A stretch of DNA of 49,563 nucleotides from JAOADN01 sp049323795 (GCA_049323795.1 JBMOOH010000057.1:1-49563), one strand, 5' to 3'. Positions 23,420 to 32,216 are shown, numbered from the stretch's first letter. Numbers and translations: made by a program. The notes: a model not told the origin generated them from the letters alone.

Positions 23420-24361
23420 TCAGATCGTGCGTGCGCCCTGCGGTGCGGGGACGTCGCGGCCGGTCGCAAGGTCGGAATTTCCGGCCCAGCGCGCGATGAG
23501 CCCGTTCGTCGAGGGGTGGAAGTAGCGACCGGCCGCATTCGCGCCGAGCCAGTTGCCCACGATCTCGATCGGCCCGTCATAGTTGGGCCTGCCGCCATCC
23601 GCCGCCTGCATGGGGAACGACTTGAAGGGGCCGTGATAGCAGACGTTTTCGGTGATGAGCAGGTTCTGGACGGGCCTGTCGGTGCCGTTGTTCCGCACCA
23701 GCCGGAAGTAGTTGTTGACCCCGATCGGATTGCCCTTGTCGTTCCAGTCGACGAGGTTCCGCCGGATCACCAGCTGGCCCATTGCGGCCACGGTCGTGAA
23801 GGTATCGGCATGCGGCTTGGTTCCGTTCAGGCCCCACTGCGGGCCGAAATAGTTCTCCTCGATCACCTCGGTGCCGCCCTTCACGCCGTGCAGCTTGAAG
23901 TGATCTTGGCCGAACCCCTCGAAGCGGGACCGGCGCACCATCCTGACGCGTCCGGCCCGGTATCCCGCCCCGCTGCCCTCTGACCGGCTGTTCAGCACCG
24001 ACGGCGGGGTCTCCTTCCTTCCGAAGGTGCCGGAGATCTCCACCTGCTCGGCCCATTCGATCTCGCCGTCCGGATAGACCTCGATCCCGTAGAGCGGTCC
24101 GCCAGCTTTCTGGCCGGCCACGTTCTGCGACAGCACGTTGAACAGGCGGACCTTGCCATAGACCACGATGCCGCGGCTGCCGATATCCCAGTTCTCGAGC
24201 GCCACGTTGCCGGTGAGCTTCACGACACGCTCGTCCGCGGTCGCGCCCGCGGGAAGGGGATCCTGCCCGACCACGCGAAGCCTGGCGCGATCCATGACGC
24301 CATTGGGAAGGCTGCGGTCGCGCAGGCCCTCGACATAGGAACGGATTACCCGGTCAGCCAA
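23420..24361 (-). CDS. Predicted right-handed beta-helix protein, function unknown
   Basis: A 313-aa protein I cannot place in a named enzyme family. The second half has repeated turns of the form (V/I)xxNx(F/L/V) (VIEENYFGP, VIRRNLVDW, LITENVCYHG, IVGNWLGAN) spaced about 30-45 residues apart, as in right-handed parallel beta-helices with an Asn ladder; between them HFKLHG and KPHADTFTTV hold possible His/Asp ligands. Beta-helix proteins often act on polysaccharides, but no signal peptide is visible. The start is TTG at 24361 with AAGGAG 8 nt upstream; the ATG at 24295 lacks a good ribosome site. Divergent from ybjN-like across 272 bp. Confidence 0.7.
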   Translation of the reverse strand: MADRVIRSYVEGLRDRSLPNGVMDRARLRVVGQDPLPAGATADERVVKLTGNVALENWDIGSRGIVVYGKVRLFNVLSQNVAGQKAGGPLYGIEVYPDGEIEWAEQVEISGTFGRKETPPSVLNSRSEGSGAGYRAGRVRMVRRSRFEGFGQDHFKLHGVKGGTEVIEENYFGPQWGLNGTKPHADTFTTVAAMGQLVIRRNLVDWNDKGNPIGVNNYFRLVRNNGTDRPVQNLLITENVCYHGPFKSFPMQAADGGRPNYDGPIEIVGNWLGANAAGRYFHPSTNGLIARWAGNSDLATGRDVPAPQGARTI

Positions 24362-24504
24362 TCCCTGAACTCCTTCTTCATACCGGACACGGTAATGCAA
24401 GCGGCCGCGGATGCACAGCGGGCTTGTGAGGCGTGCCGCACCGCTCCCCCGGCCGGCCCGCGGATGGACAGCGCGGTCCGCGACCGGCCGTCGGGGAAAA
24501 AACT

Positions 24505-24547
24505 CCTTTACAGGATTTGGCGGTTGGACCACCATATCTTGTAAAGG
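24505..24547. promoter_or_regulatory. Inverted repeat in divergent beta-helix / YbjN promoter region
   Basis: CCTTTACA (24505-24512) and TGTAAAGG (24540-24547) are exact complements separated by 27 bp, and the interval holds a second imperfect dyad (TGGCGG...CCACCA). It lies between two divergent genes in a locally AT-richer stretch, as expected for a shared operator. I cannot assign -35/-10 boxes with confidence. Confidence 0.4.
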
Positions 24548-24633
24548 CGACAGCGAACTGGCGCTGCCGCTTGTCGGAACACCCAGCTTTTGGTGGGATC
24601 GTCCCATCGGAAGCCAATAAACAGAGGCTGGGC

Positions 24634-25134
24634 ATGGCGTTCTCCGAGCATTTCGTCACAGACGATCTCCATCCGATCGACATCGTCGAGTCGCTGGCAG
24701 AGCATAACGACTGGGATTTCGACCGTGTGACCGACGACCAGATCGCCATGGCGGTCGAGGGGCAATGGCGCACCTACTCGATCACGCTCGCCTGGTCGGG
24801 CAGGGACGAGACGCTGCGCCTCATCTGCACGTTCGAAATGGACCCGCCGGAACAAAAGCTCCCGGCCCTTTACGAATGCCTGAACCGCACGAACGACACG
24901 GTCTGGGCGGGCGCCTTCACCTTCTGGAAGGAACAGCGCCTGATGGTCTGGCGCTACGGCCTCGTCCTTGCCGGCGGTCAGATCGCGACACCCGAGCAGA
25001 TCGACCGGCTGATCGGTCAGGCCGTGATCTCCGCCGAACGGTTCTACCCCGCCTTCCAGCTTGTCGCCTGGGGCGACCACAGCCCGGAACGGGCGATGGA
25101 CGTCGCCATTGCCGAGGCCTACGGGCGCGCATAG
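24634..25134 (+). CDS. YbjN domain-containing protein
   Basis: A 166-aa YbjN-family protein (DLHPIDIVESLAEHNDWDFDRVTDDQIAMAVEGQWRTYSITLAWS, then LYECLNRTNDTVWAGAFTFWKEQRLMVWRYGLVLAGG, GQAVISAERFYPAFQLVAWGDHSPERAM). The fold is related to type III secretion chaperones and E. coli YbjN affects motility and stress; a molecular role is not settled. It starts at 24634 and precedes proC by 28 bp, probably co-transcribed. Confidence 0.9.
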   Translation: MAFSEHFVTDDLHPIDIVESLAEHNDWDFDRVTDDQIAMAVEGQWRTYSITLAWSGRDETLRLICTFEMDPPEQKLPALYECLNRTNDTVWAGAFTFWKEQRLMVWRYGLVLAGGQIATPEQIDRLIGQAVISAERFYPAFQLVAWGDHSPERAMDVAIAEAYGRA

Positions 25135-25162
25135 TCTCGGCCTCCGGATCAGGGGGCAGGTC

Positions 25163-25978
25163 ATGGAAATCAAGGGGCTGGACGGGCGCGGGCTCGTTCT
25201 TCTCGGATGCGGCAGGATGGGCTCGGCCCTGCTCGCCGGCTGGCTCGGGGGCGGCCTTGCGCCCTCGTCGGTCTGGGTCATCGAACCCAACCCCTCCGGC
25301 TGGCTGAAGGCCACGGGCGTGCACCTCAACGCGGCGTTGCCGTCCGATCCCGCCGTCGTCCTCATTGCGGTGAAGCCGCAGATGATGGGGTCCGCCCTGC
25401 CTTCGGTGCAGGCGATGGGCGGCGGACGCACGCTGGTTCTGACCGTTGCGGCGGGCACCACGATCGCCGCCTATGAAGGCGTCTTCGGGACCCGCACTCC
25501 CATCGTGCGCGCCATGCCGAACACGCCGGCCGCCATCGCGAAGGGAATCACCGCCATCTGCCGGAACGCCTCGGCGACCGAGGCGCATATGGCCGCGGCC
25601 GAGGCGCTGTTGTCCGCCGTCGGGCAGGTGGTGCGGCTTGAGGGCGAGCACCAGATGGACGCGGTGACGGCGGTCAGCGGTTCCGGCCCGGCCTATGTCT
25701 TTCTCCTCATCGAGTCTCTCGCCGCCGCAGGCGTTGCGGAAGGGCTCTCGCCCGGTCTCGCTATGACGCTCGCCAAGGCGACGGTGACGGGGGCGGGGGC
25801 GCTTGCCGAGGCGTCCGAAGAGGCGCCGTCGCAACTGCGCGTCAACGTGACGTCCCCGGGCGGGACGACGGCGGCCGCGCTCGGCGTTCTGATGGACGAG
25901 GCCACGGGCTTTCCGGCACTTCTGAAGCGGGCCGTGAAGGCAGCGGCAGACCGCGGCCGGGAACTGGGCAAGGGCTGA
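25163..25978 (+). CDS. proC: Pyrroline-5-carboxylate reductase
   Basis: Last step of proline synthesis, reducing P5C with NAD(P)H. The 271-aa product has the Rossmann motif LLGCGRMGSALLAGWL near 13-28, AVKPQMM, VRAMPNTPAAIAKGITAI, and the ProC C-terminal signature VSGSGPAYVFLLIESLAAAGVAEGL with VNVTSPGGTTAAAL. The start at 25163 (MEIKGLDGRG) follows AGGGGGCAGG. It is followed 7 bp later by the csaA-like gene. Confidence 0.96.
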   Translation: MEIKGLDGRGLVLLGCGRMGSALLAGWLGGGLAPSSVWVIEPNPSGWLKATGVHLNAALPSDPAVVLIAVKPQMMGSALPSVQAMGGGRTLVLTVAAGTTIAAYEGVFGTRTPIVRAMPNTPAAIAKGITAICRNASATEAHMAAAEALLSAVGQVVRLEGEHQMDAVTAVSGSGPAYVFLLIESLAAAGVAEGLSPGLAMTLAKATVTGAGALAEASEEAPSQLRVNVTSPGGTTAAALGVLMDEATGFPALLKRAVKAAADRGRELGKG

Positions 25979-25985
25979 CGACGGC

Positions 25986-26321
25986 ATGACGATCACCCAT
26001 GACGACTTTGCGAAGGTCGATATCCGCGTCGGCCGGGTCACCCGCGCCGAACCCTTCCCCGGGGCGCGGAAGCCCGCCTTCAAGCTCTGGATCGATTTCG
26101 GCCCCGAACTGGGCGAGAGGAAATCCTCGGCCCAGATCACCCGCCACTACACGCCCGAAACCCTGATAGGGCGCCGCGTCCTCGCCGTCGTGAACTTTCC
26201 GCCCCGGCAGATCGGGCCGGTGCGGTCCGAGGTCCTGACGCTCGGGGTTCCCGACGCGGACGGCGAGGTGGTGCTGGTCGTCCCGGATCAGGACGTGCCG
26301 CTCGGGGGGAGGCTCTACTGA
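25986..26321 (+). CDS. tRNA-binding (CsaA-like) protein
   Basis: A 111-aa EMAP/OB-fold protein. DFAKVDIRVGRVTRAEPFPGARKPAFKLWIDFG, KSSAQITRHYTPETLIGRRVLAVVNFPPRQIGPVRSEVLTLG is the complete CsaA/tRNA-binding domain pattern found in MetRS C-termini and free-standing CsaA, which has tRNA-binding and proposed chaperone activity. ATG at 25986; its stop overlaps the next start (TGATG). Confidence 0.92.
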   Translation: MTITHDDFAKVDIRVGRVTRAEPFPGARKPAFKLWIDFGPELGERKSSAQITRHYTPETLIGRRVLAVVNFPPRQIGPVRSEVLTLGVPDADGEVVLVVPDQDVPLGGRLY

Positions 26322-27277
26322 TGGACGTCCTGATCACCCGGCGGCTGCCGGACAGCGTCATCGCGACCGCGACGGCCCGGTTCCGCGTGACCTTCCGCGA
26401 CCGGACCGATCCGATGTCCCGCGACGAGACGGTGGCTTCGCTCCGCGATTTCGATGCGGTGCTGCCGACACTGGGCGATCTCTACCGCGCCGATATCTTC
26501 GACGCCGTGCCCTCGCCCCGCGCCAAGCTGCTCGCGAACTTCGGCGTGGGCTACAACCACATCGACGCCGCCGCCGCCCGCGCCGCCGGAATCGCCGTCA
26601 CGAACACCCCCGGAGCCGTCACGGACGCGACGGCCGATATCGGGATGATGCTTGTCCTCATGTCCGCGCGCCGCGCCTCGGAAGGGGAGCGGCTGGTCCG
26701 GGCGGGGAAGTGGGAGGGCTGGCATCCGACGCAGTTGCTGGGGCTGCATGTCACCGGCAAGACCATCGGGATCGTCGGCATGGGGCGCATCGGCAAGGCC
26801 ATCGCGCGTCGCGCGCATCACGGCTTCGGAATGGAGGTCGTGTTCTTCAACCGCTCCCCCGTGCCCGACCCCGGCCTTCCGGCGCGGCAGCTTCCGACGC
26901 TGCGAGAGGTGATGGCGGCCGCGGACGTGGTGGTCGTCGCCGTCCCCGGCGGGGCCGGGACGCGGCATATCATCGACGCGGCGGCGCTTGCCGCGATGCG
27001 GCCCCACGCGCACCTTGTGAACATCTCGCGGGGGGACACGGTGGAGGAGGCGGCGCTGATCGAGGCGCTGGAGGGCCGGCGCATAGGCGGCGCGGGGCTC
27101 GACGTCTACGAGCGCGAGCCGACGGTGCCGGAGCGGCTGAAGGCGCTCGACAACGTGACGCTGCTGCCCCATCTCGGGACGGCGGCGCTGGAGGTGCGCG
27201 AGAACATGGGGATGATGGCCGTCGCGAACCTCATCGCATTCGCGGACGGCAAGCCCCTGCCCAACCCGGTGAACTGA
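26321..27277 (+). CDS. D-2-hydroxyacid dehydrogenase (glyoxylate/hydroxypyruvate reductase type)
   Basis: A 318-aa NAD(P)-dependent dehydrogenase. The Rossmann motif GIVGMGRIGKAIARRA is near residues 150-165, NFGVGYNHIDAAAARAAGIAVTNTPGAVTDATADIG near 73-108 contacts substrate, VNISRGDTVEEAALIEAL, GAGLDVYEREP (Glu) and LLPHLGTAALEVRENM (catalytic His in PHLG) complete the set. Best guess is glyoxylate, hydroxypyruvate or glycerate; substrate is not fixed by sequence. Coupled to the csaA-like gene by a TGATG overlap and followed 1 bp later by an SMP-30 gene. Confidence 0.92.
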   Translation: MDVLITRRLPDSVIATATARFRVTFRDRTDPMSRDETVASLRDFDAVLPTLGDLYRADIFDAVPSPRAKLLANFGVGYNHIDAAAARAAGIAVTNTPGAVTDATADIGMMLVLMSARRASEGERLVRAGKWEGWHPTQLLGLHVTGKTIGIVGMGRIGKAIARRAHHGFGMEVVFFNRSPVPDPGLPARQLPTLREVMAAADVVVVAVPGGAGTRHIIDAAALAAMRPHAHLVNISRGDTVEEAALIEALEGRRIGGAGLDVYEREPTVPERLKALDNVTLLPHLGTAALEVRENMGMMAVANLIAFADGKPLPNPVN

Positions 27278-27278
27278 G

Positions 27279-28112
27279 ATGGTCGACCGCCCCACGATCC
27301 TGAACCCGCTCTGCTGGTTCCCCGAGGGGCCGACCCTGCATGGGACGGGGGTGCTCTTCGTCGAATACGGCGCCCACTGCGTCACCTGGTGGGACGGCAA
27401 GGAAAACCGCCGCTGGTGGCACCGCGCCGGGACCGGGCCGTCGGCCATCGTCCGCTACAGGGACGGCTACGTCATCACCTGCTTCGACACCGGCGAGATG
27501 GAGGTCGTGTCGCGCGACGGGACGACGCTCGCCATCCATTCGCGGAGCGACGAGGGCGTGGCGCTGGAGGGGCCGAACGATTCGGCCCCCGATGGCGCGG
27601 GCGGCGTCTATTTCACCTGCTCGGGGACGAATCCGCCCGACCGGATCGACGGGCGGGTGTTCCATCTGTCTGCCGGGGGCCGGATCACCCATCTCTGCGA
27701 TCAGGTGCAGGTCGCGAACGGGCTGACGCTGTCCCCGGACGGGACGCTGCTTCTGGTCAACGAATCCGTCCTGGGCCGCATCTCGGCCTTCGATGTCGAG
27801 CCGGGGCACCGTCTGGTGCGGCGGAGGATGTGGAAGACGCTGGGCCACGACCCCGACTTCGCGCGGGACTCGAACCCGGACGGGCTGAAGTTCGGGCCGG
27901 ACGGGATGATCTACATCGGGCTTGCGAACGAGGGCGCGATCGCGAAGGTGGACCTGTCGGGCAGGCTGATCGGAAAGCTGGTCGTCCCCGGCGCGCAGGC
28001 CTGCCCGAACTTCTGCTTCTCCGGGGACGGGCGGACCCTGTTCATCGCGGCCGTGGACGACATGGGGAAGGCGCCCTGGCCGGGCAAGTTCTGGGCGGCG
28101 CCGAACTTCTGA
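27279..28112 (+). CDS. SMP-30/gluconolactonase/LRE family beta-propeller protein
   Basis: A 277-aa six-bladed propeller. The metal-binding Glu in CWFPEGPTLHG near residues 13-23, GPNDSAPDGAGGVYFT (Asn/Asp ligands) near 92-107, ANGLTLSPDGTLLLVNES near 146-163 and NPDGLKFGPDGMIYIG near 198-213 are hallmark positions. Members hydrolyse sugar lactones or related esters with a divalent metal. With the adjacent hydroxyacid dehydrogenase it may serve sugar-acid catabolism (inference). It ends 22 bp before the convergent MFS gene. Confidence 0.9.
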   Translation: MVDRPTILNPLCWFPEGPTLHGTGVLFVEYGAHCVTWWDGKENRRWWHRAGTGPSAIVRYRDGYVITCFDTGEMEVVSRDGTTLAIHSRSDEGVALEGPNDSAPDGAGGVYFTCSGTNPPDRIDGRVFHLSAGGRITHLCDQVQVANGLTLSPDGTLLLVNESVLGRISAFDVEPGHRLVRRRMWKTLGHDPDFARDSNPDGLKFGPDGMIYIGLANEGAIAKVDLSGRLIGKLVVPGAQACPNFCFSGDGRTLFIAAVDDMGKAPWPGKFWAAPNF

Positions 28113-28134
28113 TCCGGGGTGGCGGCGGTATCGC

Positions 28135-29277
28135 TCATCCCCGAGCCGGCGGCACCCGCAGGGTCAGGAGCGATACCGCAACCCCGACCGCCGCCAGCGC
28201 CGACCACATCGCGGGCCATCCCGCAAGGTCGATGACCCGCCCGAAGACCGGCGGACTGGCCAGGTAGCCGGTATAGGCGAGCCCCGTCGCCCGGGCGAGC
28301 GCGCGGCCGCGTGTCGCCTCGTCGTGCCGCTTCGTCACCGACCGGAACACCGCAGGCTCGACCGGTCCCGCACCGACGCCCGCAAGGAAGAGGCCGATCA
28401 GCGCGAAATACGGGTGCGGCGCCAGGGCGAGCAGCAGGAAGGCGGGCACCGCGGCCAGCGCGAAGGTCCGAACGATCACCATGTCGCGCATCCGGTGCTC
28501 GATCCGGTGCGCCAGAAGCCGCCCGCCGGTCATGCCGAGCGTGATCGCCGCTGCGCCGAAACCGGCCATCGCGGGGCCGACGCCGAGACCGTCCTCGATG
28601 TAGATGGCCGACCAGGAATACGCGCCGCCCTCCATCACCGCCCCCATCGCGGCGAGGATGCCGAGGACGATCAGCACGCCCGTCCAGGGCTGGCGGTCGC
28701 CGGTCAGATGGTCCTCGCCCGCCTTCTGATGCCGGCCGGCGCGCCGTTCGATCGCGGCCGCCGCGAGGAAGGCGAGGCTCACGACGGGAAAGATCATCGC
28801 CGGGGTCGCCCCGTATTCGCGCAGGAGACCGACCGAGGCCGAGGTCACGAGCATCGAGAAGGGAAAGAGCGCATGGACCCGGTTGAAGAGGCGTACGCCG
28901 AAGTCGCTCTCGAGCCGCGCAACCCGCATGTTGAGCGAGATGTCGAGCCCGCCCGAGGCCGCGCCGATCAGCAGAAGCGTGACGCCAATCATCGCCGGGC
29001 CGCCGGCGACGGTGAAGAGAAGCTGGCAGAGCCCCATCGCGGCGAGGCAGCCGGGGATGGCCACCGCCTGCACCTTGTGGAGGACGCGCCCCAGCGCCTG
29101 CATCGCGACGATGCCGCCGATGGTGGTCGCGGTGATGAGCGTACCGAAGCCCGCGTCGGTGAGGCCCGAGATGTCCTTCAGCGCCGGAAGCGAGGCGATG
29201 TAGGCACCCCAGAAGATGCCCGCGACGCCGTAGCCCGCGAAGATCGAGGAGAGCTGGAAGGACCGGCTGGCCGTCAC
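28135..29277 (-). CDS. MFS transporter
   Basis: A 380-aa major facilitator with about 12 hydrophobic segments. The N-terminal half has the motif-like RVARLESDFGVRLFNRVHALF loop, and the family pattern FAGYGVAGIFWGAYIASLPALKDISGLTDAGFGTLITATTIGGIVAM is like YbjJ-type sugar or drug MFS proteins. Start is GTG at 29277, overlapping the tdk stop as GTGA; no ATG fits. Substrate unknown. Convergent with the SMP-30 gene. Confidence 0.86.
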   Translation of the reverse strand: MTASRSFQLSSIFAGYGVAGIFWGAYIASLPALKDISGLTDAGFGTLITATTIGGIVAMQALGRVLHKVQAVAIPGCLAAMGLCQLLFTVAGGPAMIGVTLLLIGAASGGLDISLNMRVARLESDFGVRLFNRVHALFPFSMLVTSASVGLLREYGATPAMIFPVVSLAFLAAAAIERRAGRHQKAGEDHLTGDRQPWTGVLIVLGILAAMGAVMEGGAYSWSAIYIEDGLGVGPAMAGFGAAAITLGMTGGRLLAHRIEHRMRDMVIVRTFALAAVPAFLLLALAPHPYFALIGLFLAGVGAGPVEPAVFRSVTKRHDEATRGRALARATGLAYTGYLASPPVFGRVIDLAGWPAMWSALAAVGVAVSLLTLRVPPARG

Positions 29278-29873
29278 GGCCCGGGGCCGGGGGCGTGGTC
29301 GCCCGTCGCCTCGCGCCAGTGGCGGCGGCAGAGCGACTGGTAGGTCTCGTTGCCGCCCACCTGCACCTGCGGCCCTGCGGTCAGCGCGCGGCCGTCCGGC
29401 CCCTTGCGGATCACCATCGTGGCCTTGCGCCCGCAGTGGCAGATCGTGCGGACCTCGCGCATCTCGTCGGCGATGGCGAGAAGCGCGGCCGAACCGGGGA
29501 ACAATTCGCCCCGGAAATCGACGCGGAGGCCATAGGCCATGACGGGCACGTTCAGGTCGTCCACGGCGCGGGCAAGCTGCCAGACCTGGCCGCGCGACAG
29601 CCACTGCGCCTCGTCCACGAAGACACAGGCGCAGGGGCCCCGGGCGAGGCGGGCGCGGATCCTGTCGAAAAGATCGGTCGTCGCGCCGAAGGTGTCCGCC
29701 TCGGCCCCGATGCCGATGCGGCTGGCGATCCGGCCCCGGCCGGCGCGGTCGTCGAAGGTCGCCGTCAGAAGATAGGTCTCCATGCCGCCTTCGCGGTAGT
29801 TGTGGGCGGCTTGCAGCAGCAGGGTCGATTTCCCCGCGTTCATCGTGGAGTAGTGGAAATGGAGCTTGGCCAT
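29274..29873 (-). CDS. tdk: Thymidine kinase
   Basis: A 199-aa type II thymidine kinase salvaging thymidine to dTMP. Walker A is YSTMNAGKSTLLLQA near residues 8-22, VFVDEAQWLS near 88-97 carries the catalytic Glu, and the zinc site is formed by ICHCGRKA (CxC) and LCRRHW. The lasso-loop region QVGGNETYQSLCRRH is typical. The start at 29873 is MAKLHFHYSTM. It is coupled to the downstream MFS gene by a 4-bp GTGA overlap. Confidence 0.95.
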   Translation of the reverse strand: MAKLHFHYSTMNAGKSTLLLQAAHNYREGGMETYLLTATFDDRAGRGRIASRIGIGAEADTFGATTDLFDRIRARLARGPCACVFVDEAQWLSRGQVWQLARAVDDLNVPVMAYGLRVDFRGELFPGSAALLAIADEMREVRTICHCGRKATMVIRKGPDGRALTAGPQVQVGGNETYQSLCRRHWREATGDHAPGPGP

Positions 29874-29977
29874 GCCCGTCTTAAGCCAGAGCGGCGGGTG
29901 GCGCGCAAGCCGGGCCTGGACAGGGCTGCGGACGAGGGGCGGGACGCGGCAGGCAGCCGCGTCCCCTTCGCGCGGGA

Positions 29978-30364
29978 TCACGCCGCCATGCGGCTCGTCG
30001 TGTTCTGCCAGAGGTTCACCACGAAGACGAGCACGCCGAGCCAGACGATCCCCTCGGCCGCCGGCGCGAGGGGCACCATGCCGGCCTCGCCGATCCATCC
30101 GGAGAGAAACAGGTACAGCATCACGACGAGGATGATCGTGCCGACCTGGTGCATCCAGAAGTGCAGCTTCGACAGCACGCTGTCGGCCATCGCCGGAAAG
30201 ACATGGTAGACAAGCCCGAAGAGCGTCATCAGCACGAAGCCCAGAAGGTTGATGTGGGCATGGAGCGGCACGAACGTCACGCTGCCGCTCGCCCCCATCG
30301 CCATGCCGATGCCGACAAGCAGATAGAGCCCGCCGATCACCATGAATGGGCGCGATACGTTCAT
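29978..30364 (-). CDS. Small membrane protein related to heme-copper oxidase subunit I
   Basis: A 128-aa protein with four hydrophobic helices. FVPLHAHINLLGFVLMTLFGLVYHVFPA (His35, 37, 54) and LHFWMHQVGTIILVVMLYLFLSGW (His68, 72) look like helices from cbb3/NorB-type heme-copper oxidase subunit I, but the protein is about a quarter of that length and cannot hold the full heme-copper centre. Such short proteins occur in alphaproteobacteria and are often annotated only as cytochrome-c oxidase-like. Role unknown; heme or metal binding is possible. Confidence 0.78.
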   Translation of the reverse strand: MNVSRPFMVIGGLYLLVGIGMAMGASGSVTFVPLHAHINLLGFVLMTLFGLVYHVFPAMADSVLSKLHFWMHQVGTIILVVMLYLFLSGWIGEAGMVPLAPAAEGIVWLGVLVFVVNLWQNTTSRMAA

Positions 30365-30539
30365 GTCCCTTTCCCTCCCTGTTTTTTCTTGCGCGTTCAG
30401 CAGGCGCGCCGGGGGTGGGTTAGCCTGTCCGGGGCCGGCTCTCCAGAGGGGGCGACTGTATCAAGACTGCAGGCCAGACGGCCAAGCGGGCAATTCTTCC
30501 GTGCGAATGCCCCTTGGGTGACCGCGGCCCCGGTCCGGG

Positions 30540-31934
30540 TCAGCGCGCCAGGCGGCCCCAGAGGTCGTAGTCGCCGGCCTCGTCCACCGTGACGCGCACG
30601 ATGTCGCCCGGGGCCAGACCCGTGTGGCCGTCGTCGATGAAGAGGTTGCCGTCGATCTCGGGTGCGTCCGCCCTGGTGCGGCAGGTGGCGCCTTCGTCGT
30701 CCACCGCGTCCACGATCACGTCGAGGCTGCGGCCGACCCTGGCGGCGAGCTTCGCCGCGGAGATGGCTTGCGCCCTTTCCATGAAGCGGTGCCAGCGGTC
30801 GTCCTTGACCTCGTCCGGCACATGGTCCGGCAGCGCGTTCGACCGCGCGCCCCTGACATTCTCGTAGCGGAAGCAGCCGACCCGGTCGAGCTGCGCCGCG
30901 TCGAGCCAGTCCAGGAGGGTCCGGAACTCCTCTTCCGTCTCGCCGGGGTAGCCGACGATGAAGGTGGACCGCAGCGTGATGTCCGGGCAGGCCCGGCGCC
31001 AGGCGGCGATTTCGTCGAGCGTCTTCGCCGCCGCGGCCGGGCGCGCCATGCGGCGCAGGGTATCGGGGTGGGCGTGCTGGAAGGGGATGTCGAGGTAGGG
31101 AAGGATCAGCCCCTCGGCCATCAGCGGGATCAGGTCGCGGACATGGGGGTAGGGATAGACGTAGTGGAGCCGCACCCAGAGCTCGCGCCCCGCGCCGAGC
31201 CTGCCCAGTTCGCGGGCGAGGTCGGTGATGTGCGAGCGGACCTCCGCCCCCTTCCACGGGTGGGTGTCGTGCCTGCGGTCCACCCCGTAGGCCGAGGTGT
31301 CCTGGCTGATGACGAGAAGCTCCTTCACCCCCGCCTCGGCCAGCCTCTCGGCCTCGCGCAGGATGGCGTGGGCGGGGCGGCTGACGAGGCGGCCGCGCAT
31401 GTCGGGGATGATGCAGAACCTGCAGGCGTGGTTGCAGCCCTCGGAGATCTTCAGGTAGCTGTAGTGGCGGGGCGTGAGCTTCACGCCGGTGGCAGGCAGG
31501 AGGTCGACGAAGGGGTCGGGCTTCGGGGGCGCAGCCGCGTGGACGGCGTCGAGGACCTGCTCGTACTGTTCGGGCCCCGTCACGGCAAGAACCTTCGGGT
31601 GCGCGCCGGTGATGTAGTCGGGTTCGGCCCCGAGGCAGCCGGTGACGATGACCCTGCCGTTCTCGCGGAGCGCCTCGCCGATCGCGTCGAGGCTTTCGGC
31701 CTTGGCGCTGTCAAGGAAGCCGCAGGTGTTCACGATGACCGCGTCGGCGCCCTGGTAGTCGGGGGAGATGGCATATCCCTCGGCGCGCAGGCGCGTGAGG
31801 ATGCGCTCGCTGTCCACCAGCGCCTTGGGGCAGCCGAGGCTGACCATCCCGATCGTCGGCTGGCCGGCACGGCGGTGATCGGGCACCACAGCACGGGCGA
31901 GGTCGGGGCGGAGGAGGGGCGGTGCGTCGGTCAT
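30540..31934 (-). CDS. rimO: Ribosomal protein S12 methylthiotransferase RimO
   Basis: Radical-SAM enzyme adding a methylthio group to the conserved Asp of ribosomal protein S12. The 464-aa product has the N-terminal UPF0004 domain (GMVSLGCPKALVDSERILTRL, NTCGFLDSAKAES, GCLGAEP: three cluster cysteines), the radical-SAM CNHACRFC motif near residue 167-174, and a C-terminal TRAM domain ending DYDLWGRLAR. The start MTDAPPLLRPDL at 31934 is the first in frame. Divergent from the EamA transporter. Confidence 0.96.
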   Translation of the reverse strand: MTDAPPLLRPDLARAVVPDHRRAGQPTIGMVSLGCPKALVDSERILTRLRAEGYAISPDYQGADAVIVNTCGFLDSAKAESLDAIGEALRENGRVIVTGCLGAEPDYITGAHPKVLAVTGPEQYEQVLDAVHAAAPPKPDPFVDLLPATGVKLTPRHYSYLKISEGCNHACRFCIIPDMRGRLVSRPAHAILREAERLAEAGVKELLVISQDTSAYGVDRRHDTHPWKGAEVRSHITDLARELGRLGAGRELWVRLHYVYPYPHVRDLIPLMAEGLILPYLDIPFQHAHPDTLRRMARPAAAAKTLDEIAAWRRACPDITLRSTFIVGYPGETEEEFRTLLDWLDAAQLDRVGCFRYENVRGARSNALPDHVPDEVKDDRWHRFMERAQAISAAKLAARVGRSLDVIVDAVDDEGATCRTRADAPEIDGNLFIDDGHTGLAPGDIVRVTVDEAGDYDLWGRLAR

Positions 31935-31981
31935 GGGGGGCGCATATAGCGGTCCGACCCCGGGTTGGGAAGGGGGCCCTC

Positions 31982-32017
31982 GGCGGCGAGGGCGGCGGCG
32001 AGGGCGGCGGCGAGGGC
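31982..32017. repeat. 12-bp tandem repeat, three copies
   Basis: GGCGGCGAGGGC occurs three times head to tail between rimO and the EamA transporter gene. The rest of the 282-bp spacer (31935-32216) shows no gene; a short AT-richer stretch at 32040-32085 may hold promoters. Confidence 0.75.
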
Positions 32018-32216
32018 AGCGGGATCCGGCGCGCGGGAAACTGCCTTATTCCAGCAAAATCAACGGCCTGTCGGTAAATTCTCCGATTCCTTCCGTGCCG
32101 GCCGTCCGGAGTGCCTGCGGGGCGGAGTTCGCGGGCGCATGTCGCATCCGGGCGCGCCGGCGCGGGTCGGGCGCGGTAGACACGGCCCGAGGGAGAACGG
32201 GCGAGGGAGAACGGGC

